The notes under the pieces: model-generated
Told to the model about the DNA's origin: nothing
What the model saw: the letters and a program-made list of their open reading frames with translations, nothing else
Database searches by the model: none
Origin: Wuchereria bancrofti
Lineage: Eukaryota > Nematoda > Chromadorea > Rhabditida > Onchocercidae
Length of the DNA: 15,368 bases
Direction of reading: 5' to 3'
NCBI GenBank assembly: GCA_005281725.1
Contig: SSBO01000053.1
Coordinates: forward strand, 1-15,368
Shown here: positions 1 through 9,680 of the stretch, in pieces
Numbering within the stretch: the stretch's first letter is position 1
Layout of the letters: every line of letters starts with the position of its first letter
Program-made: the position numbers and the translations under genes

Positions 1-473
1 AAGAATCTTTTTTATTTGACTTACTTCTGCTCGGTCGTTCTCGGGAATAAGTTTATTGAAATCGTTGTCATTTGAAAGGAATTCTCGTATATTCATTGAG
101 GCATTCATAAAGATGTCCTTCATTTCGTTGTAAATTTTGAGTGCTTCTTCAGTTCCACTTGCAGGTAATAAAACATTATCGACATAGAGGTTTTTCTTAA
201 TTTCTAACGCGGTTTTGCTTCCATGAGTTTCTAGATGATAATTGAGAGTAGCTGAAAGTAAAAAGGGAGACGCTATTACTCGAAATGGAACCCTCTGAAA
301 ACGATAACATATCAAATTTTCCTTGGTGATTTCTTCTTGAATATCCTTTAACCACAAAAAACGAGTGCAGTTCCTTTCGGACGGGTGTAATTCCAGTTGC
401 AAAAAAGCCTTTTCTATATCTGCTGTTATAACAATTTTCATCATTCTGAAACGAAGTAAAACGCTAAGTCAGG
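1..473 (-). pseudogene. BEL/Pao reverse transcriptase, partial at window edge
   Basis: The frame is open from about 473 to base 1, with no internal stop, and continues off the left edge. It holds the RT palm. Motif A is [11 protein letters not shown], with the first catalytic Asp at 418-420. The [17 protein letters not shown] stretch follows, then the YVDN box at 175-186, which stands where other reverse transcriptases have YxDD. The first catalytic Asp is kept, and Asn in second place is common in Pao-type elements. The region up to base 1 is thumb/connection sequence. It is cut from its upstream coding by shifts near 470 and 530. It would copy element RNA into DNA. Confidence 0.9.
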
Positions 474-505
474 TAGTGTAGTGGGACCACGATATAACAT
501 ATTAT

Positions 506-1093
506 TCAGACTTTTTTCTCCTTTAATACGGGCCGAAGTGTCATAGACAATTTGTAAGGAGTTAGTACTTCATGATGAGGTAAATAATGTAAAATACCTT
601 CTTGATCCATGTTTGCTGTCACTTTCTCAATAATATTCGACAGTAATTGCTCTTTGATTATCTCGTCATAACGTTCGAGCAAAGATTGATTGGATTGAAG
701 TCGTTTGACTAATGTCTTTAATCGTCCATAACAAAGACCATAATTGTCTTGTAAGTTAATCTTCTTATCTTTCCATGGCCAACAAACTTGATACCTATTG
801 TTTTCCTTAGTAATACTATTTTTAAATTGTTTTAGTGCCTCCTCATCGTCTTGATCATTTGGTTGTTCGTTAATCCCTATTACTTCCAATTTCCAAAACT
901 GATCTATATCTGGATTGGTAATGACAGTAGTTACATTAATAGAATTAAGGCTATCAAGTTCGCAAGTCATATTAGTATATCCACAACCTTGGTGTGAAGT
1001 AAATAAAAACCTGATAGCATACTGTGGACTTTGTAAGGTTGCATGAATTCGAAGAAATGGTCTACTCCGATTATGATATCGGGTCGACTCCAA
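506..1093 (-). pseudogene. BEL/Pao Pol linker and N-terminal edge of reverse transcriptase
   Basis: This frame gives 195 residues, but the first ~30 are out-of-frame and the element sense begins near base 1000. It contains the conserved BEL/Pao linker between protease and RT: FWKLEVIGI, an acidic DQDDEEAL stretch, RYQVCWPWKD, NYGLCYGRLKTL and ILHYLPHHEVLTP. These lead into the RT palm. The sense leaves this frame near base 530, just after the TLRPV phrase. A further short in-sense piece carrying [11 protein letters not shown] follows in a third frame (about 470-530). The breaks look like small indels in a dead copy. Confidence 0.85.
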
Positions 1094-1650
1094 TATCCTT
1101 CCGATTCATCTAACTGTTTCTGACGTGTAATAAATTTCATATCATAAGAACTTGGATTAATAATTTGTAGTTTATCTGTTAAATAGTCTAATGCATAAGC
1201 GTTGATAGTTATGATTTTAGATTCTAAAGTTCTTATTCCTAATTTTACCTTATTAGTTTGGTAGAGTTTGGGAAATTGGTTGCCGAAAGAAAAAAGTTTT
1301 AATTCTTTCTTTGTGGTTTCAGCTAGACCTAAACGACTGGCTAACTTTCTTGAAATGAAAGATGATTGGGAACCTGGATCAAATAATACTAAAGCGTCTT
1401 CTCGAATATCCAGTTTACTTGGGTTGACTGCTTCAATTTCTTTGCGTATTAATAAAACCTTCTTGCCTTGATGGTTGATCGGTTGATTTAGTAAATTTGT
1501 AATGATTGTTGAATTTGTTTCTTCTTTACTAGAACCATTATTGAGCGAACAATATTTCTTGTAGCATAATGCCGTATTGTGTTGACCTTTGCAGTGGAAG
1601 CATATACGTCTCCTTTGTTTGCAGTCACTTGTCGTTTCGTGCGCAAGCGA
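970..1650 (-). pseudogene. BEL/Pao second zinc knuckle plus aspartic protease region (DUF1758-like)
   Basis: This minus frame is open from 1650 to the stop at 967-969 and has no Met near its beginning. It is the continuation of Gag after a frameshift. It starts with the second CCHC knuckle (1564-1602). About 60 residues later comes the protease site, D-P-G-S-Q (Asp codon at 1378-1380), where retroviral-type enzymes and most BEL/Pao copies have D-S/T-G. The Pro may be a damaging substitution. The phrase IIIGVDHFFEF (about 1048-1077) is typical of the end of this protease region. The frame then runs into unrelated sequence near 1000, where the sense moves to the next ORF. The protease would process the element polyprotein. 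Confidence 0.85.
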
Positions 1651-2873
1651 TTAGTGCAAGCCTTGAGCTCCTTCAGGCGCTCGAATCGTTGTTTAGCCGT
1701 AAGGCAGTTTGGGCATTCGTTATTCCAATGATTTTTGTTACAAAATATACAAGGTCTTCTTTCCTTGTTAAATTTTATTTTACTACTAGACTGAAGGTTC
1801 TTAACTTCATTTGATTGTTTTGTTATAAATAAGGCGGAGGTTCCTCTTCCCCTTTGAAACTGAAGTGCTCTTTTTAGGATTGGTTCTAGTGGAGTTTTCT
1901 GGTTCCTATTTACCTCTTCATTTCTTTGAATTAATATCATTAAAAATTTTCGTAAATCACTTACGGACCAGGTTTCCCTTTCTGTTTTTGTTTGATAGAC
2001 CTTATCCAGAATCCATGTTGGTAGTTTGCTTTCAATTGTTACTTCGATGCTGGAATGCTCTAAATTCTCGCCTATTGCTTCTAATTGACGAAGGATTTTC
2101 TCCATTGCTTCCACTTTTGTTTTCCATTCTTTGTCGTTCCGTTGAATAGAATAAAACTCGTTGTATAATGATTTCTTTATAGTAATAGGATTACCATATT
2201 TGTCGATTAAGACCTGTCTTATCAAATCGTAATTCTCTGGAGCTATGTCAAACCCTCTTATTGCTTCTAAGGCTTCTCCCTTTAAGCATGAAATCAAATA
2301 AGTGAGCTTTTGAATATTTGGAATCTCCTGCAGGTGTATGGCTGCATTAAAACTGTTCCAAAATTCTCGCCACAATTTTGGATCCCCACTAAAGACTGGT
2401 AGTGGTAGCTGTGGCAGATTTATTGTTGAATGATAACTGGGTGAGAGTCTCTCCATTATCTTTTCTTTGGTACTCATGGACTTCTCTTGTTGGAAGGCTG
2501 ATTCAAAATCATTATAATATGATGTTAGTGTAATGATAGCCTCCTTACTACTATTAATCATATGAAGAATACCTTGTTTGTCGTTGACCATTTTCTCGTA
2601 TTTCTCTTCTTCCTCCTTTCTCTTTGTTGTTATCGTGATCTGTTGTATGAAGTCCAGCCATTTTTGGTTGATTGTCTCCAAAGTCCCAACATACATCTCG
2701 AGCCGCTTGGCTTTGTCCTTGACGATTTGCTTCTTGATTTCGTATTGCTGCTTCTGTTCCTCCAGTAGCTGGTTTCGATCTGGTGGTAACAACCCGAGTT
2801 TCTTGATCTCGTCCAGAAGTTCGATCAGTCTGCCAACTGTTGGTTTCGCTGATTGACTGAGAGAGGCCGCCAT
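1488..2873 (-). CDS. BEL/Pao Gag, frameshifted at its C-terminus
   Basis: The frame gives 461 residues from the ATG at 2873. Residues ~30-115 are rich in K, E and Q and look coiled-coil forming. Next comes a DUF1759-type Gag core with PVFSGDPKLWREFW and, further on, YLISCLKGEALEAIRGF. A CCHC zinc knuckle (C375, C378, H382, C387; bases 1713-1751) should bind RNA in the particle. A second knuckle (bases 1564-1602, C-x2-C-x3-H-x4-C) is present but in another frame, so the true Gag sense leaves this ORF between about 1650 and 1620. The last ~50 residues are out-of-frame translation. Gag would package element RNA. Plus-strand ORFs over this stretch are antisense shadows. Confidence 0.9.
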   Translation of the reverse strand: MAASLSQSAKPTVGRLIELLDEIKKLGLLPPDRNQLLEEQKQQYEIKKQIVKDKAKRLEMYVGTLETINQKWLDFIQQITITTKRKEEEEKYEKMVNDKQGILHMINSSKEAIITLTSYYNDFESAFQQEKSMSTKEKIMERLSPSYHSTINLPQLPLPVFSGDPKLWREFWNSFNAAIHLQEIPNIQKLTYLISCLKGEALEAIRGFDIAPENYDLIRQVLIDKYGNPITIKKSLYNEFYSIQRNDKEWKTKVEAMEKILRQLEAIGENLEHSSIEVTIESKLPTWILDKVYQTKTERETWSVSDLRKFLMILIQRNEEVNRNQKTPLEPILKRALQFQRGRGTSALFITKQSNEVKNLQSSSKIKFNKERRPCIFCNKNHWNNECPNCLTAKQRFERLKELKACTNRLRTKRQVTANKGDVYASTAKVNTIRHYATRNIVRSIMVLVKKKQIQQSLQIY

Positions 2874-2927
2874 CTTGACCTCACCTCGGACACCAAAAGA
2901 TTTGTTATGAAAGCTTTACGGACACCA
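2874..2927 (-). other. Retroelement 5' leader with a repeated possible primer-binding motif
   Basis: Between the Gag ATG and presumed 5' LTR, the minus strand carries TGGTGTCCG twice (2887-2895 and 2919-2927). LTR elements start minus-strand DNA synthesis at a site beginning TGG, just inside the 5' LTR, so either copy could be that site. I cannot name the matching tRNA, and the LTR edge is not visible, so this stays a suggestion. Confidence 0.25.
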
Positions 2928-3572
2928 ACGGCTCGTGGAGAAAGCGTTTATTTTTGAATAACCACGGCTTAATATCGCAAGGTTTATAAATGCTTAAAAT
3001 GAGAGTGGTTTACATTAAACTTTAAACAGCTGCTCATTTACATAAAGAAAGCTGTAAACATCTAGTTACAGTATAAGCATTATAACAATGGAAGATTAGC
3101 ATGTGTACTTTAGATTTCTATGTAGCTATACATGAATTAGCATGTTGAATTCTTTAGATTTGAATAAAGATAACAAAAACGCATTGGAATTCGATGGGAA
3201 TAAATCTAAGAATTATAAATGAGATGATTAATGAGTCATGGATGGAGGAAATTATTTCTATTTTTTCTTAAGGATTTATTCCAACTTTCGCGTCTTTCGC
3301 GACGGTATGTACATTGTTTAATATGTTAAAATTACTCCTTTGTTCCAAATCAAATTTGTTTGCGATGTCGAAAAATTGTAAGGTCTTTTAAACTGATAGT
3401 CACAATATTAAAACCCATCTCTTACTATATAAAGAGCAAAGATCATTTGATAGCTCCTTACTTAATAATCATGCTCTTGTTGCAAGTCAATGCCCACTAC
3501 ATAAGGATTTAAATCCTTTGTATCAATCAGTTCTAACAGTTTTTTCCTTACCAGTAAGCTACGATACGGCTG

Positions 3573-3586
3573 CTCTCTCTCTCTCT
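3573..3586. repeat. (CT)7 microsatellite
   Basis: Seven CT units in a row within non-coding sequence. There is no link to a gene. Confidence 0.8.
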
Positions 3587-4014
3587 CCCACAATTCAATT
3601 CATTTCACCATCAATATATTCGTTCATCCATTTTTTCATCTCATTTGTAGATATTCTACGAAATTATCAGTATCAGTTGATGTAGATTAATATCTGTATA
3701 TTGTGGGTGTTAGCAAATAAAATCGTTACAACAGGCTTATCATTCAATGCATTATTCATCTACACCAACTACAATAACAAACAAGGAAGGCCTTTGAGCA
3801 TACGAAAGTTATATTCAGACTGAACCCCAAATTTCACAACAATGATTGTGGTAAAACTTCCTTTCTTCCTTTCTTTGCAACAGAAATCTGTTGTATTTTA
3901 GATTCAACTTAAATTTAAGATTTAAATTTTTGAATAACTTCGTGTTGATTGGATCGGAAATCGAAAATCTAAAGTTGGACCCTTAAGATGAATACAAATA
4001 AGACTGAAATCTGT

Positions 4015-4048
4015 CGTCAAATTGTCAGAGAGATACGATAATTTGACG
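4015..4048. repeat. Short inverted repeat, hairpin with 12-bp arms
   Basis: Arms CGTCAAATTGTC and GATAATTTGACG pair with a single G-T mismatch around a 10-base loop (4027-4036). No gene or poly-T run is attached, so its role is unknown. Confidence 0.5.
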
Positions 4049-5054
4049 GCGAATTTTTAAGGAAAGAAGTCTTGGTTCAACTTGGGTAACACTGATTTTT
4101 TTAAATGGCAACTGAACTCATGCAGAGTCTATCTCACGATTTCCTGAGCTAACGATCTTTTTTAGATTATGCTAACATACTAGGCTTTAATTCCTTCCCT
4201 TCTTTTCTTGCATTAATTTTCTTCCGTATATTGTGATTGTGTTTTTTCCTTCAGTGAATTTGCCTGTCTGTACTGAATTTGTTTATCATTCTTTTTTTGA
4301 ATACTCAGTGTTTCCCGATATTGTCAATATTTGCTGCGCGTATACATGAGCGTTTACTTTTTCATTCTAACTTGCATCAACAATATATTTAAGAGGTTGG
4401 TAGGAGTTTTATAAAAATATAGACACGATGTCTTGTAGTCTGATGAAGATTACTGATGTTCGGATCTTGTCATTATTGTTTTGCTGCCATTAAAACAAAG
4501 TTCACCCTTAATTCTGGAACTTCTCTATTAAATTTTTAGTTTTGGAACCTTGTTAAGTTGACTTTCCAGTCCAGCGACTACTTTCAGAATTATTACGTCT
4601 ACTAAAATATATTTTAAAATTCTTAACCGGGCAACTTTACATATAATATAGCTGAGATTTTCGTGGTTTACGTTGTTAATATAAAATGTTTCTATCCAAG
4701 CTGAAGTCTTTTTAGATATTTGTTAGAATTTATAAACTTGTAAAGATTAAGTCTGCCATTTCTCGCTAATGTGATAGTTTTCTCAGTTGACCTTAGTCTC
4801 TTCTCCGAGAATTTATATTTCGCTTTGCTATCGTTTCCGTCTTTGTTCTTGTTTCTCCCTCTTTCAGAAAAGAACAGTAACATCCAAGAAAAGACGTTTT
4901 GAAACTCCGCCAAAAGCGGAAAAAATCATTTTTAATTAGTGTCGCATGTTGATGGCCTTCATGTTCATGCTACGTACTGCCCCTTACTTTTTTCATTTCC
5001 TTGGGCTGAACTACCACTTTTTGCTTTTTGCTTAATGAGTAAGTAAATAATGAT

Positions 5055-5060
5055 TTTATT
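5055..5060 (-). terminator. AATAAA polyadenylation signal of the five-exon gene
   Basis: AATAAA on the minus strand, 86 bases downstream of the stop at 5146-5148. It is the nearest such hexamer and supports the gene end. Confidence 0.45.
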
Positions 5061-5145
5061 CTATTCCTACTGTTTCTTGATGTACGATAATACAACTATA
5101 CATATGTAATGTAGCCTTGTTATGTTCTTCACTCCAATTGATACA

Positions 5146-6601
5146 TCACATATAAGGTACTTTTCGCAAGTTAGCACAATTATATTTTTCCTTCTTACAT
5201 AGTTTGCAGCTTTCGACATCGATAAAGTTTAAGTCGCACGGAAAAAGCGTCTGATGAGTTATCGTAGCTAATGTTTTGAATAAGGCATAGTTGTTGTCTG
5301 AATGTTTGCGAACAATTCTCAGTCTGAAGCGACGGTTATATTTCGATTCTTGAAATGCTTAACCTCAAAAATGCTGTGAGACATGGAAGAATATCATGCA
5401 CTGTAATATTTTTCTAAATAAAATGAAAATACTAGAAGAGTAGGAGACTGATGGGAAATACTCCTTTACAATGGAAAATTCTGTAACACAAAGAAAGGCT
5501 CCAAGTCCTCACCTAAATGAAAGAAATTTGGATGCAGTGGAAAATTTACCGAGAAATCGTATTTGATCTGTGTTACTGCTTTCTTTTTACAGAATATAGA
5601 TCCAAGTATTTCCAGCTTTTTACTTGATTTCTTACAAATTCTTCTACATACTCCATGTTCATCTAGCATGGCTCTGCGATGATATGGATCGATTCTGATC
5701 CAGCATCTGCTTTTGATAATGCCATCCATTTTGTAGCTTGAAGTTAAATTCTTTTACTGCAATAAATCTACCATACAAATTAAGCCTCATAAAATATTTA
5801 TCCAGAACTTTTTGTACGTATTCATGTTTGCAGATTTTAGTAAGAAACACACTTGGCTGCAATAATGTCCACTTTGCTTTTATCTAGTCTTGGATAAATG
5901 TCAAAAAGTAACTGATCGCTCATGGAAACAGTCAATAAGGTTCGACAAATGAAAACAGCCAGCTCCCAATACATTTGAACTAACACTGTAAAACTTCGAA
6001 AGCAGACGACACTTTTATTCGCATACTTTACGTTAAACAGTCAAGTTCAACAAAAATTTTACAGCACTTATCAGATGTCAGAGAAATTTACATACAAAGA
6101 AAAAGTTGAAGGGATATAAAGTGACCCGCAGAATAAGCAGATAATATAATATTATGAAACCTTCGTGATCACACTGAATGAAATAGCAAAGCAGAACAAT
6201 TCATCTGACGAGCTAATAGATTTATCATTCAAAATAATGAGCAACCTGATCTGCAACACCAGCCTTTCAAAAGTTTATCCAACTGTTTTTTTATTACTAT
6301 TTGTTTTCAAAAATGACGGTTTTGAAACTTCAGTTCCAAATCAAAATTCTTTTAAAAAATCACCTTATGTGCTCCTTCATAGCGTCGTAACAGGAGTTGG
6401 AAATAGCATGAAATGTATCCTGAATCACTACTCGTTTCACAGGTTCCTTATTAAAATTAGCAGTTGCTACTGGTGCATAGTCATTTTCGATTGAGATTGT
6501 ATCCGGCGCAGATGGAGTAGCTATTTCAACCGTTTCTTCTTTCTAAATTTAATAACTCATTTGACTTTAAGAATGTTTACATCACGAAAACTGTAGTTCA
6601 T
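5146..6601 (-). CDS. Unknown basic Cys-rich protein, five-exon model (~230 aa)
   Basis: I do not recognise this protein. Exons on the minus strand are 6581-6601, 6364-6542, 5853-5918, 5513-5736 and 5146-5348 (stop TGA), and every junction keeps phase. Exon 1 starts with ATG directly after an in-frame TAG. Exon 2 has strong position-1 G bias (22 of 59 codons) and encodes an acidic, Pro/Ala/Val-rich segment (TVEIATPSAPDTISIENDY). Exon 4 is basic with spaced Cys (SRCWIRIDPYHRR, GVCRRICKKSSKK, IFCKKK). Exon 5 has CKLCKKEKYNC. Donors are GTAAAC, GTGATT, GTGTGT and GTGAGG; the 38-bp first intron is very short. AATAAA lies 86 bases past the stop. Alternatives are two genes, the first ending at TGA 6360-6362 (67 aa) and the second starting at ATG 5921-5923, or a slightly longer exon 5 (to 5357). 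Confidence 0.5.
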
Positions 6602-7525
6602 CTATAGAAATATCTATAGGAAGTAAAAGAAGCCTGAAAAAAGAGAGGAAATATTAGTTATTTTATCCCTAAAACTTTCAATATGGTAAGGAGTATAAAC
6701 CAGGTTTTAAAAGAAAATATAGGAAAGCAAACAGATCAATGTAAAATACGTATATTTCCATTATTTAAGATAACCTCCACTCTCAATAAAGGACATATTT
6801 TGTAAATTGCGGTAACACTGCAGCTGTATTAAGCCACTAAACGAATGAGTGTCTAAAAGTGATAATAATACAATATTTAGGATTGATACATAGTTTTCCA
6901 ACTGCAATACCAAAAAATGAGTAATTATGGAAAACAATACAAGCAGGTTAGTAGCACTAAAAAAGCTCCAGTGTTAATGGAATGTCCAGCACAGTTATTC
7001 AGATCATAAACTCATTCTACACTTCTCAAAGCTACGAAAATTATTACCAGCTCAAGTGAAAATAAGGTAAATAAATGAATTCCAAATTCTGGGACATTAA
7101 GACGTTTGTAAGAGTAATTAAGCTTAGACTGAGCTGAACTATTTCACCGATACCGACAGTAATTTCATCGTCACTCGATAACGGCATTCCACTTACAGTC
7201 GCCTCTGAACTTTGAAAATTGAATTACGGATACCAAACACTTCCGTTAGGCTATTTTTGGAAGCAATAAGAAATTCATATCACAGTGTTCTATTATAAAA
7301 GATAATTACTAACACAAAAGATACATCCGTGCTATGTTGAGTAGTTCAGGAACTCCAAAGTGTCCCTGGCATATTATCGGAAATAATATTGCAATGTTAT
7401 TTACAGGGAAAGTGGTTTAAGAGGACTAAAAAATTGCTTTTGCTTCCAAAAAATCTTTCCTTATCATGCGAGCTCTTATTGAGAATCTACTTACAATTTA
7501 CAACTAAAAACCACCATTTACGCTC
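6602..7525. other. Non-coding spacer
   Basis: AT-rich sequence between the minus-strand five-exon gene and the plus-strand small ORF. It would hold the promoters of both if they are divergent. I see no TATA-like or other element that I could defend, and no exon-like frame. Confidence 0.4.
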
Positions 7526-7756
7526 ATGAGCGATCACTTAAACGAAACATTATTTGCGTTAACCAACACAGATGGTGTAAATTTTACCCTAGAACAAAAC
7601 TTCTCGTTGATAATACGAAAAAAAAATACGAAAGAAATCACTGGTATTGCAAGTTGTTTCAGGAGTGAACCTTACTTGTTGTATTCCGCCGCAATGTTAA
7701 AGGTAGTAGGCGTCGGATACGCGAATATTTATGATACAGCAGTGAAGTTACCGTAA
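7526..7756 (+). CDS. Small intronless ORF, 76 aa, unknown
   Basis: The ATG at 7526 follows an in-frame TAA seven codons upstream, so this is the first usable Met. The 76 codons show clear coding bias: about 29% begin with G and 67% with a purine, well above the surrounding base composition. The product has no signal peptide or clear membrane helix. A charged middle (IIRKKNTKEITG) is followed by a hydrophobic tail part (LLYSAAMLKVVGVGYANIY). I do not recognise it. No exact AATAAA follows the stop in the first 100 bases. It could be a complete small protein, or one exon of a larger gene whose other exons I missed. Confidence 0.4.
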   Translation: MSDHLNETLFALTNTDGVNFTLEQNFSLIIRKKNTKEITGIASCFRSEPYLLYSAAMLKVVGVGYANIYDTAVKLP

Positions 7757-7952
7757 CTTTATTCTTATAAAACGTACAATATCAATAATCTGAGCAGTAA
7801 TAACAGATTTAGGAACTAGGGAAAAGTCAATTGTTTTGGAAGAAAAGGAAATTGCGATTTAGTTATGATAAGTGTAGTCGACAACAATAATCTTGTTTAT
7901 TACTACTGTATATGCGTAAAAATTGGGTGTGTCTACGATAATACCATATGAT

Positions 7953-8002
7953 ATTTGTTCTTTGGATTCATTCCTCTATTTGTTCTTTGGATTCATTCCT
8001 CT
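7953..8002. repeat. 25-bp perfect tandem duplication
   Basis: Two identical 25-bp units, 7953-7977 and 7978-8002, each reading ATTTGTTCTTTGGATTCATT then CCTCT. The second unit lies inside the left arm of the large inverted repeat; the right arm has a single unit. Confidence 0.95.
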
Positions 8003-8023
8003 AAAGAGTGTCTTCAGTAACTA
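7974..8023 (+). repeat. Left arm of a 50-bp perfect inverted repeat
   Basis: Bases 7974-8023 are the exact reverse complement of 9681-9730, 50 of 50 positions. The arms are 1,657 bp apart. Both the length and perfect identity point to a recent or maintained repeat, such as transposon terminal inverted repeats or two opposed copies of a short repeat family. Confidence 0.95.
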
Positions 8024-9026
8024 TAGTTATCACTTGTCTCAGCATTAAGAAAAACAATAATAACTGACAAAATTTGTGAATTGTAGAGGTCAACAATAAT
8101 TGGTTTATCGAGGAATCAGGCAAATTAATTTTCATATAATCAATATAAGATAAGGAGATTAATAGCTTTTTAAAACGTATGCTAGCATTATCCATCGTTA
8201 ACTTAATTGAAACTACATTCTTCGTTTTCCACATTATTATTTGCTGTTGGCATTACATCTCTAAGAAAAAACTTTGATTATAAATATACAAATGTTGCCT
8301 TGATATAAAGGAGAACATTAAAAAGTAGGAAGCTAAAAGTACGCAAACTGTCATAGCTTCAAAAAATTTTCTCCCTGATTAGCATTTTCTCGTTATGACA
8401 CAAAAATACGAACAGCGGCAGAAAAGGTATGAAGATTAACTAGGTGAATACATTCAGAGAAAACAATACTAATGAAAATTTCAAGGTGATGATGAATTAA
8501 GTTCAATCCTTTACAAGTTTCGGGGACCGATTACTAGTATCTTTTTAATTATGATTTTTTGTTGAGTCTCTATATATGTGGTTTATCCAAATTAAATAGT
8601 TACAGCAAACTCAATGAAAAGCTTGCTGTAGCTTGTTCTATTCTGGAACAGAAAATGTAAGATAGAAGACATGGCATCCAATATCTGTCATAACCATACT
8701 CTTTTGTGTTATTATTACATATGTTGTCCTGAAAAAGTTTAAGCTGTTATGAAATTTGACAATAAGTTAATATAAGTTATAAGTTAATTTTTCATCACCT
8801 AGTTTGAGAAAAAATCAATCTTTTAGGATAATCATTATGCTTTATGCTAAATAATGTTATGAATCGATCTCTCAACAATATAACATTAAAACCGTTTACA
8901 ACAAACCATGAGAAACGGAGAATGGCTAACAGGTAATAGCTCAAATGTTATACGCGTCTGCATGAACATCATATATTCTGAATTGTCAATTGTTTGAGAA
9001 AGCATTGGAAAAAAAAGACCACTTAC
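8024..9026. other. Interior of the inverted-repeat region, nothing recognised
   Basis: Very AT-rich. A 77-codon minus frame (8001-8234) overlaps the left arm but has weak position-1 bias, about 13% G, and no supporting signals. No transposase-like frame is present. Confidence 0.4.
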
Positions 9027-9157
9027 ATAAAGCATCAATGGAGTCAATATTAAATCCTGTCATCATAGTCGTCTCTGGAAGTAAAATCTCAAGTCGTAAT
9101 ACGATGCGTATTCGGCCTGTACTGGATTCTTCATCAATGGATGAAAATATGCTTCTT
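9027..9157 (-). CDS. Orphan exon-like segment inside the inverted-repeat region
   Basis: A minus frame runs between a CATATAG acceptor (exon top 9157) and an exact GTAAGT donor (exon end 9027). It encodes IDEESSTGRIRIVL and, further on, MMTGFNIDSIDAL. About 24% of codons start with G and 58% with a purine. The plus strand is also open across it, and a second minus frame is open too, so this may be chance. No phase-matched partner exon was found and the product is not recognised. Confidence 0.25.
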
Positions 9158-9680
9158 CTATATGTAAAATATAAATATAAGAGTTGTGATAAACCAAAAA
9201 TGTTTTCATGCGACCTCAATTCTTCTCAATGCAATAATTTAAGCTGCGTTTAAAAAACTTCACGAATACCGAATAAGTCAGTGAAAAAATAGAAAACAAC
9301 CAGTTATGATTTCTTATAAATTTCATAAAAATATCAGCTTAAAAAAATGTTGGATGGCAAGGTCACTCAAATTATAGCAATGAGTACCTATGAAGAGAAG
9401 GTTGCACTGAATCGTTCTTCGAATTTATTTTTAACACGATGTGTAAATTTCATTAAATTGCTTTTTTATGTACATTTCTACCGAGCAGAGATACATAATA
9501 CCTAGAAACTATCAGTTTCCTTCAGAAATCCAAATTGCAAGAGAGCTGATATGCAGTGGAAAAGGTTTCTAGGGAACTGTTGATATATACCTGTGTGTAG
9601 AGGAAGAGAAAAATAAGTGGAAATTCCGATCACAGTCTTAAAAAGTGTCTCCAGCAATTAGCTATGTCAAGCTACAGGAT
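9158..9680. other. Interior of the inverted-repeat region, right part
   Basis: No exon-like frame. The only structure is the imperfect inverted copy of the arm's inner end at 9641-9661. Confidence 0.4.

Larger units (their letters stand above)
1..2873 (-). mobile_element. Decayed BEL/Pao LTR retrotransposon, 5' part (Gag-protease-partial RT)
   Basis: Read on the minus strand, the element begins with a Gag start codon at 2873 and runs off the left edge inside reverse transcriptase. The order is Gag with a DUF1759-like region, CCHC knuckles, a DUF1758-type aspartic protease, a linker and RT, which is the BEL/Pao arrangement. Intact members normally read this as one long frame. Here the coding sense moves between the three minus frames at about 1620-1650, 1000, 530 and 470, so this copy cannot make a full polyprotein. 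RNase H, integrase and the 3' LTR are outside the window. The 5' LTR should lie just above 2873 but cannot be bounded without its partner. The class is clear from motifs; the family name is not. Confidence 0.93.
2928..5054. other. Non-coding stretch, no convincing gene
   Basis: The first few hundred bases probably include the 5' LTR of the retroelement. Beyond that I see AT-rich sequence with a short CT microsatellite (3573-3586), an imperfect repeat of about 25 bp (3094-3117 and 3134-3161) and a hairpin at 4015-4048. A Lys/Arg-rich minus frame at 4692-4880 has no ATG at its head and no phase-matched partner exon, so I do not call it. Confidence 0.5.

Noticed and set aside
1268..2856. Several plus-strand ORFs over the retroelement (1268-1471, 1569-1814, 1865-2149, 2562-2768, 2578-2856)
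   Set aside because: They are antisense to Gag and protease, which have clear family motifs on the minus strand.
4692..4913. Lys/Arg-rich minus ORF
   Set aside because: It begins with TTG, has no in-phase partner exon, and position-1 G is only about 19%.
5199..5323. Alternative minus exon between TTCAG and GTAAGA in another frame
   Set aside because: Splice sites look good, but only 12% of its codons begin with G and 41% with a purine. The overlapping 71-codon frame ending at 5146 is better and joins in phase.
5659..5862. 67-codon minus-strand ORF
   Set aside because: It overlaps an intron and parts of two exons of the five-exon model in a different frame. An acceptor lies just before it, so it remains a weaker alternative.
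6165..6494. 109-codon plus-strand ORF
   Set aside because: Its first codon is GTG, position-1 bias is weak, and its second half is antisense to the well-biased exon 6364-6542.
5913..7536. Shared 12-mer CATGAGCGATCA at 7525-7536 and its complement at 5913-5924, each containing a possible start codon
   Set aside because: Twelve-base matches between strands are expected by chance in 15 kb.
8990..9253. 87-codon plus-strand ORF
   Set aside because: It starts with TTG, and a minus exon with an exact GTAAGT donor overlaps it. Neither is strong.
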